DNA of 64,000 nt from Halotia branconii CENA392. GTDB taxonomy: Bacteria; Cyanobacteriota; Cyanobacteriia; Cyanobacteriales; Nostocaceae. Made by a program: the position numbers and the translations under genes. The stretch is taken from contig NZ_CP124543.1 of assembly GCF_029953635.1 (NCBI RefSeq), positions 847,455 through 911,454 on the forward strand. The letters are read 5' to 3'. The notes beneath the pieces are model-generated. The model had not been told where the DNA came from and made no database searches. It saw only the letters and a list, made by a program, of their open reading frames with translations. Of this stretch, positions 37,536-44,586 are shown piece after piece; positions within the stretch are counted from its first letter, which is position 1, and every line of letters starts with the position of its first letter.

Positions 37536-37916
37536 CTATTTGTTTAGCGTTTCGATTACTTCTTTTATCAACTGCTTAGTCTTGTGAAGATTTAGCAGTC
37601 TAGTTTGGTCATAACGTTCTGGTAGTGGAAGTAACTTACCTTCTAGTGTTGCGCGAATCAGCGCGGCTTGTTCATCGGTAGGTTCTCCTATTTCATAAAG
37701 CATTGTGCCAAGTGCTTCAGAACTTCTCCAACTAAGATTCCTTAATCCTCTTTTGTGATCTTTGAATTGCTGAATAGCTTGCATGGGGAAAGCCAATAAC
37801 GGAGTAATCCAACTTGTTTTATACCCAGGATTTCCTACCGGCTTGATTCCGTACCGTGCAGCAAAGTCTTTCAATTCTTTAAGCGTTTTGCTTTCAAGTT
37901 CAGAACGTGTAAACAT
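37536..37916 (-). CDS. SAP-like DNA-binding hypothetical protein
   Basis: A 126-residue protein. The N-terminus SELESKTLKELKDFAARYGI resembles a SAP or Rho-N-type helix-extended-helix fold that binds nucleic acid. The remainder (RNLSWRSSEALGTMLYEIGE, LIKEVIETL) is helical and not recognised. This is an inference from pattern only. Confidence 0.5.
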   Translation of the reverse strand: MFTRSELESKTLKELKDFAARYGIKPVGNPGYKTSWITPLLAFPMQAIQQFKDHKRGLRNLSWRSSEALGTMLYEIGEPTDEQAALIRATLEGKLLPLPERYDQTRLLNLHKTKQLIKEVIETLNK

Positions 37917-38034
37917 AGAAGTGCCTAATTTTCTAATTGGGTTTGGCAGCTACCCCAACTTGCTAGGGCTGGCTAGCTGCCAATTAAATTATCGCACGAC
38001 TTCACGCGATAACACCAATTAAAAAAATATTTTT

Positions 38035-38244
38035 ATGCCTAATTACGAAGAAAAACCTTATTTAAAGAAGCATCAATTTACCACTAATAGGGAAGAACCA
38101 TTAACGGCAAAAATAACTCTTAGACTTCCCCCATCAATGCTAGAGAAATTAAAAAGTCTAGATAACTATCCAGAATTTGTCAGGCAAGCAATTTGGAATG
38201 CACTAAATAAGCTTGAAAATTCAGATGATGCTACAGAAGATTGA
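38035..38244 (+). CDS. Small ribbon-helix-helix-like protein
   Basis: A 69-residue protein with TAKITLRLPPSMLEKLKSLD followed by YPEFVRQAIWNAL. The strand-helix-helix form is that of CopG/Arc-type DNA-binding proteins. No partner toxin was seen. It lies next to a degenerate antitoxin fragment at 38275-38347. Confidence 0.6.
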   Translation: MPNYEEKPYLKKHQFTTNREEPLTAKITLRLPPSMLEKLKSLDNYPEFVRQAIWNALNKLENSDDATED

Positions 38245-38274
38245 TAATAATTCGTAATTTGTAATTCATAGAAA

Positions 38275-38347
38275 GATTGTTGGCTTTGGCTAAAGCTTTT
38301 AATCTTGCATATAAATTATTAGGTATATGCAAATAAAGGGTAGCGAG
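38275..38347 (-). pseudogene. FitA-like antitoxin 5' fragment
   Basis: The minus strand reads ATLYLHIPNNLYARLKALAK, closely like residues 2-21 of the orphan antitoxin at 37157-37423 (ATLYVRNLPDDLYAKLQELA). The ATG is replaced by CTC, and after about 25 codons the similarity ends in TTCGTAATT-type filler. The AAAGGGTAGC...ATCGCTTGAC upstream sequence is also shared between the copies. A duplicated and decayed antitoxin gene. Confidence 0.65.
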
Positions 38348-38641
38348 GTGATCGCTTGACTTCCCAGCAGAAGTTATAGCAAGGAGAGAGAGTACGGTTA
38401 ATGGTTACTTTGGTATGCAGATAGGAAAATATTAAGATCGGGGTTTATTGCTTTGAATTTTCGTAACCGGATTTATACTTAGTTAATTCTTATATCATTA
38501 CTTTTAATTTAGTAAATTTTGAGAAAATATCAGAGTTTTCACAAATGTCAATTTACCAAAATATCCTTAATATTTAAAAAGTACAAAAATACTAGAAATA
38601 TTTATAGTTTAAATATTTTTTTGGATAAAATTGGAGGATAA

Positions 38642-40084
38642 ATGAGCATAGAAGAATTTGTTATTGATGTTGCCGAAGAATGTATATTAAATGAATTTAC
38701 TGGTAGCAACAAAGTAGGTTCAGTAGCAGGTGGTGTAGGAGCATTATGTGCAATAGGCGCTTTAGGTCTTACTGGCCCAATTGCAATACCTTTAGCTATA
38801 GCTGGAGGAGTTTTAGCTGGTGCAAAAGGAGAGTCTTCAGTTAAAAATGCAGCAAGAGGTATAGGTTCTATAGTTGAAAGTGTAGCATTTGGAGTTGGTT
38901 CCGTAGTTGATAATGCAACTAAAGGAATAGCAGGGGGATTTTTAGGATTTATTGATATATTCAAAAGCGATGAAGATTTCTTTAAAAGAGGGGTTGAGAG
39001 GTTTGAAAATGAACAATATGCAGAAGCAGTTGAAGATTTTTCTCAAGCAATAGAAATTAACCCTCAATATTCCGAAGCATATTTTTTAAGAGGTTGTATT
39101 TATTCTGATGCTGGTGAACATCAAGAAGCCATTAAAGATTTTTCTCAAGCAATAGAAATCAGCCCTGAATGGGATGAAGCATATTTTTTAAGGGGCTGTA
39201 CTCGTTCTGACGTTCATGACTATCGAGGAGCTATTGCTGATTACACACAGACAATCATAATTAATCCTGAACATTGTGAGGCTTATTGTAATAGAGGGCA
39301 TCTTTTAGCTGCACAAAAAAATTACGATGGTGCGATTTTTGATTATACACAGACTATTACACTCAATCCAAATGAAGTAGAGATTTATGAAAGAAGAGGG
39401 AGGATATATGTTGAGATTAAAGACTATAAACTTGCTCTAGCAGACTACACCCAAGTAATTAATTTAGATAAATGTAAATTTGATGTTTACTTTATCAGAG
39501 GTTGCATTCTTGTTGATTTAAAAGACTATAAAGAAGCAATAAAAGATTTTACTTACGTTATAGAAAATAACTATAATTTAGCCGACGCATACTTGTATAG
39601 AGCTAATGCTTATTTGGCAAATGAAAACTATCATAAAGCAATTGCCGATTTTACTGAAATTATCAATATTCGTCCTAATGATGTTAATTGTTTGTTAGAC
39701 CGGGCTGGCGCTCGTGCTACTATTAAAGATTACAATGGTGCTATTGCAGATTATACTTTAGTGATTCAAATTCAATCTGAATCTGTTGATGTCTACTTTT
39801 ATAGAGGTAATATTCGCAGTCTACAAAGAGACTTTAGAGGAGCAATTAAAGACTATAATAAAGTTATACAAATTGACCCAAATTATGCTTTTGCATATAT
39901 AAAACGTGCTTTTCTTCAGAAAGAACAAGGTAAAAATAAAGAAGCAATAGAAGATTTGAAGCTGGCAATCGCTATTTTTTATAAGAAATCTATGCTCAAT
40001 GAAGTTAGAAATCTTCAACAAAAAATTAGAACTTTGGAAAATGAAATTAAAAATACTCCTTGGTGGAAAACACGGATTTTTTAA
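38642..40084 (+). CDS. TPR-repeat protein with Gly-rich hydrophobic N-terminus
   Basis: A 480-residue protein. Residues 20-105 are Gly/Ala/Ile-rich (GSVAGGVGALCAIGALGLTG, AIPLAIAGGVLAGAKG) and resemble a membrane-inserting or glycine-zipper region. Residues 115-455 hold about ten TPRs of the type AVEDFSQAIEINPQYSEAYF. The ribosome-binding sequence TTGGAGG lies 8 bases before the ATG. A protein-interaction scaffold of unknown partner; it is more AT-rich than neighbouring housekeeping genes. Confidence 0.82.
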   Translation: MSIEEFVIDVAEECILNEFTGSNKVGSVAGGVGALCAIGALGLTGPIAIPLAIAGGVLAGAKGESSVKNAARGIGSIVESVAFGVGSVVDNATKGIAGGFLGFIDIFKSDEDFFKRGVERFENEQYAEAVEDFSQAIEINPQYSEAYFLRGCIYSDAGEHQEAIKDFSQAIEISPEWDEAYFLRGCTRSDVHDYRGAIADYTQTIIINPEHCEAYCNRGHLLAAQKNYDGAIFDYTQTITLNPNEVEIYERRGRIYVEIKDYKLALADYTQVINLDKCKFDVYFIRGCILVDLKDYKEAIKDFTYVIENNYNLADAYLYRANAYLANENYHKAIADFTEIINIRPNDVNCLLDRAGARATIKDYNGAIADYTLVIQIQSESVDVYFYRGNIRSLQRDFRGAIKDYNKVIQIDPNYAFAYIKRAFLQKEQGKNKEAIEDLKLAIAIFYKKSMLNEVRNLQQKIRTLENEIKNTPWWKTRIF

Positions 40085-40171
40085 AATCACCAAACCGAAG
40101 CCGAAGAACTAACAAAAATTCTTGGTGCAATCATCGTCTCCACCAAAAGCTCCACCTAACCTCATCCTCCC

Positions 40172-40206
40172 CAATTTTTAATTTTTAATTTTCAATTTTT
40201 AATTCC
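40172..40206. repeat. Short tandem heptamer repeat (STRR)
   Basis: Repeats of the type TTTTTAA between the TPR gene and tRNA-Ser: TTTTTAATTTTTAATTTTCA, then ATTTTTAATTCC. Such heptamer tracts are common in Nostocales spacers. Similar tracts lie at 53411-53445 and 61690-61730. Confidence 0.6.
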
Positions 40207-40210
40207 TAAA

Positions 40211-40295
40211 CGGAGAGGGGGAGATTCGAACTCCCGGAGGTTTTAGCCTCATCCGATTTCAAGTCGGACGCAATCGACCACTCTGCCACCTCTCC
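40211..40295 (-). tRNA. tRNA-Ser (anticodon UGA)
   Basis: A complete class II cloverleaf on the minus strand. The acceptor stem GGAGAGG pairs with CCTCTCC and the discriminator base is G. The anticodon stem TCCGA/TCGGA encloses CTTGAAA, anticodon TGA. It has a long variable arm (ATGAGGCTAAAACCTCC region) and a T-arm with GTTCGAAT. CCA is not encoded. Confidence 0.95.
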
Positions 40296-40373
40296 AGTAA
40301 ATCTGTCTAGCTGCTGCTGACCGACATTTGTTGGTTAACACCAAAGCTGACAGATAATACTATATCTCATCAT

Positions 40374-41303
40374 CTACGCAGGTTGCACTACTGAAGGCGA
40401 TCGCTCGTAAAAAATTTCTTCAGATGCCACCTGCAAGTCATTACCCACCCAAACTAGGGAGACTTGCGAAACCACACCATCTTCTAAGGAAACAAGGGAA
40501 AAATTACGTAGTTTCTCGCCCCCATTTTCCATAATCCTGGGTACGCTCGCCGCATTTAAGTAGATTGTCCCCTCTGGACTTCTAAAAACAGGCTTGCGTA
40601 GCACTTTCTTGGTATGTCGGAGGGTATGGTGCATGTGACCAAATGTCACCAGAGGAATGGTTTTACCAGCCGTGAGCGCCTGAGAAATCGCCTCACCAAA
40701 GTCTGGGTCGCCAAAGTCACCGCCGATAGGATGCCAGTCTTTACCGCAGGGATCTTCTGGGCGATCGCCTAACCCACTTGGGCCGTTGTGTCCTAGAAAA
40801 ATAATCGTTTCGTAAGCAGCGCTTTTGACTGCTTTAACAATGCGATCGGCGGATTCTTCTAAATTCGTCACACCATATCTTTCTTGAACGATTTCCGCAA
40901 ATCTCCACTCTGGGCCACCCCAACTAAAAGGACGACCCCCCACTACAGTTAAATTACCAGCCGGAAAATCCAGCTTACCGTAACCGACATGGGCTATGCC
41001 TAATAAATCGAGTTGTTCTTGTACCCAATCTTCCTTGGAGCGATCATAAGGACACTTTCTGCGTCCCCATTCGGTAGCAGTGTACCAAGCATCGTGGTTG
41101 CCCATTACTGCTGCTTTGGGAATGTCGAGAGAAGCGATCGCTTTTACCACTTCCACCGACTCATTGCCAAAATCCCCTACAAACAGCACTAAGTCAACAC
41201 CCAAATGCTTGAGTGCAATACCATCTTCTACTTCCCATTGATCATGAACATCGCCAATTACAGCAATTTTGAGGGTTGTTGATTGAGTTTTCTGACTGGT
41301 CAT
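40374..41303 (-). CDS. Metallophosphoesterase (TIGR04168-like)
   Basis: From the ATG at 41303 (MTSQKTQSTTLKIAVIGDVH) the protein has 309 residues. All calcineurin-type metal motifs are present: GDVHDQW, GDFGNES, GNHDAW, GHNGPSG and FGHMHH. This matches the cyanobacterial and plant single-domain phosphoesterase group. The frame stays open to 41513, but the extra 70 residues are Pro-rich translations of CAGGGGGCAGAGGGG-type repeat DNA and are surely not coding. It is divergent from nadA. Confidence 0.88.
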   Translation of the reverse strand: MTSQKTQSTTLKIAVIGDVHDQWEVEDGIALKHLGVDLVLFVGDFGNESVEVVKAIASLDIPKAAVMGNHDAWYTATEWGRRKCPYDRSKEDWVQEQLDLLGIAHVGYGKLDFPAGNLTVVGGRPFSWGGPEWRFAEIVQERYGVTNLEESADRIVKAVKSAAYETIIFLGHNGPSGLGDRPEDPCGKDWHPIGGDFGDPDFGEAISQALTAGKTIPLVTFGHMHHTLRHTKKVLRKPVFRSPEGTIYLNAASVPRIMENGGEKLRNFSLVSLEDGVVSQVSLVWVGNDLQVASEEIFYERSPSVVQPA

Positions 41304-41522
41304 GCCACTTTCCTTGCCGTCTATCTCCAGGATATGAAACTCAGAGGGATTTGGACACAACACCGTGAAAAGCAGGGGACAGGGAGCAGGGGGCAGAGGG
41401 GAAGATGGAGTTCCCTTTGTCCCCGTCCTCCTGCCTCTTATCAACCGTCTACCATTTTTGGTAAAAACTACTATAATTGAATCCACAGGACAAATACTTG
41501 CAATTAAGAGCAACCCCTAACT

Positions 41523-42497
41523 GTGTTTACCACTGCACTAGCTCAACGAGAAAAAACCCAACCGGGTGGACTACCACTAGATTTGTTTGCCGCTATTGAA
41601 AGCCTGAAAAAAGAACTCAATGCGGTGATTCTGGCGCATTACTATCAAGAGCCAGAAATTCAAGACATCGCAGATTTTATTGGGGATTCATTACAACTGG
41701 CAAAAGCAGCGGCTAAAACCAATGCCGATGTGATTGTCTTTGCTGGTGTTCATTTCATGGCAGAGACGGCAAAGATACTCAATCCTGATAAATTGGTGCT
41801 GTTACCAGATTTGGATGCTGGTTGTTCTTTAGCAGACAGTTGTCCACCGGAGGCGTTTGCAGCTTTTAAAGCGGCTCATCCTGATCATTTGGTGGTTTCT
41901 TACATCAACTGCTCTGCTGATATTAAAGCGATGAGCGATATTATCTGTACTAGTTCCAACGCTGTCAAGATTGTGCAGCAGATACCCCAGTCACAGCCGA
42001 TTATTTTTGCTCCAGACCGCAATTTAGGGCGGTATGTCATGGAACAGACTGGAAGAGATTTGTTGCTGTGGCAAGGTAGCTGTATTGTTCATGAAACCTT
42101 TTCCGAAAAGAAAATTGTCCAGTTGAAAATTGCCCACCCAGAGGCAGAGGCGATCGCTCACCCAGAATGTGAAAGTAGTGTATTGCGCCACGCTAGCTTT
42201 ATCGGTTCTACAGCAGCTTTACTTAAATATTGTCAAAATAGCCCAACACAAGAATTTATTGTGGCTACTGAACCGGGTATTATTCATCAAATGCAAAAAC
42301 TAGCTCCTAAAAAACGCTTTATTCCTGCGCCGCCGTTGAATAACTGCAACTGCAATGAATGTCCATTTATGCGGTTAAATACTTTAGAAAAATTGTATTT
42401 AGCAATGAAAAACCGCACTCCTGAAATTACCATGTCAGAAGAGATAAGAATTGCGGCACTGCGACCAATTCAACGGATGTTAGAGATGAGTTTGTAA
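41523..42497 (+). CDS. nadA: Quinolinate synthase A
   Basis: A [4Fe-4S] enzyme that condenses iminoaspartate with dihydroxyacetone phosphate to quinolinate for NAD synthesis. The 324-residue protein has [20 protein letters not shown], the cluster cysteines in [10 protein letters not shown], in CTSSNA or CESSV, and in [11 protein letters not shown], and [13 protein letters not shown]. The start is a GTG at 41523. The oxygen-sensitive cluster is typical of this enzyme even in aerobes. Confidence 0.95.
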   Translation: MFTTALAQREKTQPGGLPLDLFAAIESLKKELNAVILAHYYQEPEIQDIADFIGDSLQLAKAAAKTNADVIVFAGVHFMAETAKILNPDKLVLLPDLDAGCSLADSCPPEAFAAFKAAHPDHLVVSYINCSADIKAMSDIICTSSNAVKIVQQIPQSQPIIFAPDRNLGRYVMEQTGRDLLLWQGSCIVHETFSEKKIVQLKIAHPEAEAIAHPECESSVLRHASFIGSTAALLKYCQNSPTQEFIVATEPGIIHQMQKLAPKKRFIPAPPLNNCNCNECPFMRLNTLEKLYLAMKNRTPEITMSEEIRIAALRPIQRMLEMSL

Positions 42498-42506
42498 TTA
42501 AACTTA

Positions 42507-42669
42507 GAGGTTGTCTGAAAAGTGATTAGCTGTGATTCTAGACACTTGTTGATCCCCCCTAGCCCCCCTTAAAAAGGGGGGAATTAGAATCAAAGTCCCC
42601 CTTTTCAAGGGGGATTTAGGGGGATCTAAAACTATTTGATACATCATTAGAGACTTTTCAAACATCCTC
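42507..42669. mobile_element. MITE with GAGGTTGTCTGAAAAGT ends
   Basis: Left end GAGGTTGTCTGAAAAGT; right end (reverse complement) GAGGATGTTTGAAAAGT, matching 15 of 17. TTA flanks both sides (42504-42506 and 42670-42672). The interior carries the GATCCCCCCTAGCCCCCC and AAAAAGGGGGG words and an inverted GTCCCCCTTTT...AAGGGGGA copy, a repeat widespread in cyanobacteria. No coding capacity. Confidence 0.75.
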
Positions 42670-42730
42670 TTAGGTTAGGTAGAGTAAAAAAATCAAAATG
42701 AAGTTGATTTTTTTACTCTACCTAACCTAA
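42670..42730. repeat. Perfect 27-bp inverted repeat with 7-base loop
   Basis: The arm at 42670-42696 (TTAGGTTAGGTAGAGTAAAA...) is matched base for base in inverse at 42704-42730 (...TTTTACTCTACCTAACCTAA), with loop AATGAAG. It lies between the MITE and the XisH gene, about 108 bases before the XisH start. It could be a terminator for nadA, an end-to-end mobile repeat, or a protein-binding or RNA hairpin site. Confidence 0.9.
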
Positions 42731-42837
42731 AAACACTAAATGTTGTTTATGGTAATTTATTGATAAGTTATGAATGTTATGTAATGCAAAAGAAAGCAAA
42801 GCTCGATTTTCGATCTCTGAATTTTCTACTTGAGAAT

Positions 42838-43254
42838 ATGCCAGCAAGAGACGTTTTTCATGATGCGGTCAAGCATGGACTAATTACTGACGGATGGCAA
42901 ATTACTTATGACCCGTTGCCAGTTAGTTGGGAATTGGGGGATATGTATATCGATTTGGGTGCAGAAAAGCTTCTTGCTGCCCAAAGAGATGAGGTGAAGA
43001 TTGCAGTAGAGATTAAAAGTTTTGTAAAAACTTCAGCAATTTATGAATTTCACACAGCATTAGGACAATTTATTAACTATCGACTGGCACTATCTGAAAT
43101 TGAACAAGAACGCACGCTTTATTTAGCAGTACCAATTGATGCTTATAGTTCGTTTTTTATAACCAAATTCATACAAAATATTATCCGTATTTATCAACTC
43201 AAATTAATAGTTTATAATCCAGAAACAGAGGAAATTTTAGAATGGATAAACTAA
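42838..43254 (+). CDS. xisH: XisH-family protein
   Basis: A 138-residue protein homologous to XisH, which is required with XisI and the recombinase XisF for excision of the fdxN element in Anabaena. XisH has a restriction-endonuclease-like fold. Seen here are MPARDVFHDAVKHGLITDGW, DMYIDLGAEKLLAAQRDEVK, then IAVEIKSF, the D...ExK-type core. I chose the ATG at 42838, which matches the family N-terminus; the frame is open to 42760. It overlaps xisI by 13 bases. No fdxN element or xisF is nearby, so the pair is standalone, as often in cyanobacteria. Confidence 0.92.
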   Translation: MPARDVFHDAVKHGLITDGWQITYDPLPVSWELGDMYIDLGAEKLLAAQRDEVKIAVEIKSFVKTSAIYEFHTALGQFINYRLALSEIEQERTLYLAVPIDAYSSFFITKFIQNIIRIYQLKLIVYNPETEEILEWIN

Positions 43255-43577
43255 TACAGTACCGAGAAATTGTGCAAAAACTGCTACGTGAATATGCAGA
43301 AATCGGTAATCATGACTCAGATATAGAAACGCAAATAGTATTTGATACCGAACGAAATCATTATCAATTGATGAATGTGGGGTGGAAAAATCAACGCCGC
43401 GTTTACGGTTGCTTTTTACATATTGATATTAAAGATGGTAAAGTCTGGCTGCAACATAATGGAACCGAATCTGAGGTAGCAGAAGAACTAGCAAATTTAG
43501 GAATTTCTAAGCAAGATATTATAATTGGATTCCACTCTCCTTTCAAGCGCCAGTTTACAGATTATGCAGTTAATTAA
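43242..43577 (+). CDS. xisI: XisI-family protein
   Basis: The 111-residue partner of XisH: MDKLIQYREIVQKLLREYAE, then NHYQLMNVGWKNQRRVYGCF and the ending DIIIGFHSPFKRQFTDYAV, all typical of XisI. The start lies inside the end of xisH, so translation is coupled. In the original system it is an excision-control factor; in standalone pairs its role is not established. Confidence 0.93.
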   Translation: MDKLIQYREIVQKLLREYAEIGNHDSDIETQIVFDTERNHYQLMNVGWKNQRRVYGCFLHIDIKDGKVWLQHNGTESEVAEELANLGISKQDIIIGFHSPFKRQFTDYAVN

Positions 43578-43599
43578 AACAATGATTCATAAATTTTAT

Positions 43600-43740
43600 T
43601 TTCAATAAAGTATTCTACAATAAACAATCGAGAATTTTTTTACAAAGCCTTCCGATGAACAAAGCTAAATCCAATTAAGCAACATGTCTAACTTACACAC
43701 CACTTAACTCATCTTGCTGCAATAAATAATAGCTCCTTGA
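43600..43740 (-). pseudogene. Decayed kinase-gene fragment and duplicated flank
   Basis: 43600-43660 (TATTCTACAATAAACAATCG...) is a degenerate copy of 45620-45675 inside the Ser/Thr kinase gene (coding for the NSRLFLVEDFI region). 43665-43735 (GCAACATGTCTAACTTACAC...) is about 88 percent like 44485-44555, which lies just downstream of the same kinase gene. The block therefore looks like what remains of a duplicated kinase locus after internal deletion. Confidence 0.6.
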
Positions 43741-43775
43741 TTAGAAACGACTGTTTTATTGACTGCAAGTTTATC

Positions 43776-44066
43776 CTAAAGAGGTCGATTTTCTTTTCCG
43801 TGATAGACGTGTAAAATAACAACATCCTCTTCAAGAATAGCGTAATGAATTACAAAGCCATATTTACCAAAAGAAACTAAAAGTTTTCGTAATCCTGCTA
43901 TTTCATCTAGAATCGCGCCTCGACGTGGATTCTGCTGTAGGCTCTCACCTGAAGAGACAATTGCTTTTACTGCGCGGGAAGCTGCATCAGCATTATTAAT
44001 TTTTATAAAGTCGTAATGACGATTTAAATCGTCAATTGCAGTTTCTGTCTAAACTATTTGGGACAT
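43776..44066 (-). pseudogene. ParE/RelE-like toxin with nonsense codon
   Basis: From the ATG at 44066 the frame reads MSQIV, then TAG, then TETAIDDLNRHYDFIK, NADAASRAVKAIVSSGESLQ, FGKYGFVIHYAILEEDVVIL and VYHGKENRPL to a stop at 43776. Family members have Trp at the TAG position (consensus V-x-W-T-x-x-A), so one G-to-A change (TGG to TAG at 44049-44051) explains the break. The rest, including the C-terminal H-x-R/K-type ending, is intact. The ATG overlaps the upstream antitoxin gene. Restart downstream is unlikely to give full activity because the first strand is lost. Confidence 0.85.
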
Positions 44067-44401
44067 GGGCGTTCTGGATCGGTTCCTAAACTGTCTGCCC
44101 ATTGGCGTACAAGGTCATGCGTGACTCCTGAACCTGTGCGACGGTAAGCTTCGAGAGCTGATTTGCTTTGCTGAACCATTTGGGCTTCAGTCAGAGGTTG
44201 AAAATTTAATGCTGCGTCTATCTCACCGTACTCAAATAATTCTTCTGTGGTTTGAGTCGGTTGATTTATCAGTAACTGCTCAAAGTCTTCTAAGTCTCCT
44301 TCTGAACCATTCAACCATGCAAATAGGAGACTTTTTACCTGTTCTGGGGGTAATGCCTCAAGATGCTCTAAAATTTGCTGCCTAATATTGCTTGCTGTCA
44401 T
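44054..44401 (-). CDS. Antitoxin of a ParE-like module
   Basis: A 115-residue acidic protein: IRQQILEHLEALPPEQVKSL at the start, an acidic middle, and TEAQMVQQSKSALEAYRRTG near the end. Its last codons overlap the ATG of the disrupted toxin at 44066 (13 bases), so it is the antitoxin by position. A 34-bp piece of it (44143-44176) is found again at 46250-46283. Confidence 0.7.
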   Translation of the reverse strand: MTASNIRQQILEHLEALPPEQVKSLLFAWLNGSEGDLEDFEQLLINQPTQTTEELFEYGEIDAALNFQPLTEAQMVQQSKSALEAYRRTGSGVTHDLVRQWADSLGTDPERPCPK

Positions 44402-44586
44402 AAGCTTTTAATTTTTGTAGTAGCTATGCATAAATACAAGATTTTTCACTACCGTTCTTAAATTTTAACTTTTCAGATTGACAAAGCGAAACTCAACTAA
44501 GCAACATGTTTAACTTACACACCATTTAACTCATCTTGCTGTAATAATAGATCCTTACAAAGAAACGGTATAAGCCGTATTGAATT

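Noticed and set aside
41304..41513. 70-residue N-terminal extension of the metallophosphoesterase
   Set aside because: It translates CAGGGGGCAGAGGGG-type repeat DNA into a Pro-rich string; the Met at 41303 gives the natural start.
42760..42837. Longer XisH start at 42760
   Set aside because: The extra 26 residues do not resemble the family, whose N-terminus matches MPARDVFHDAVKHGL at 42838.
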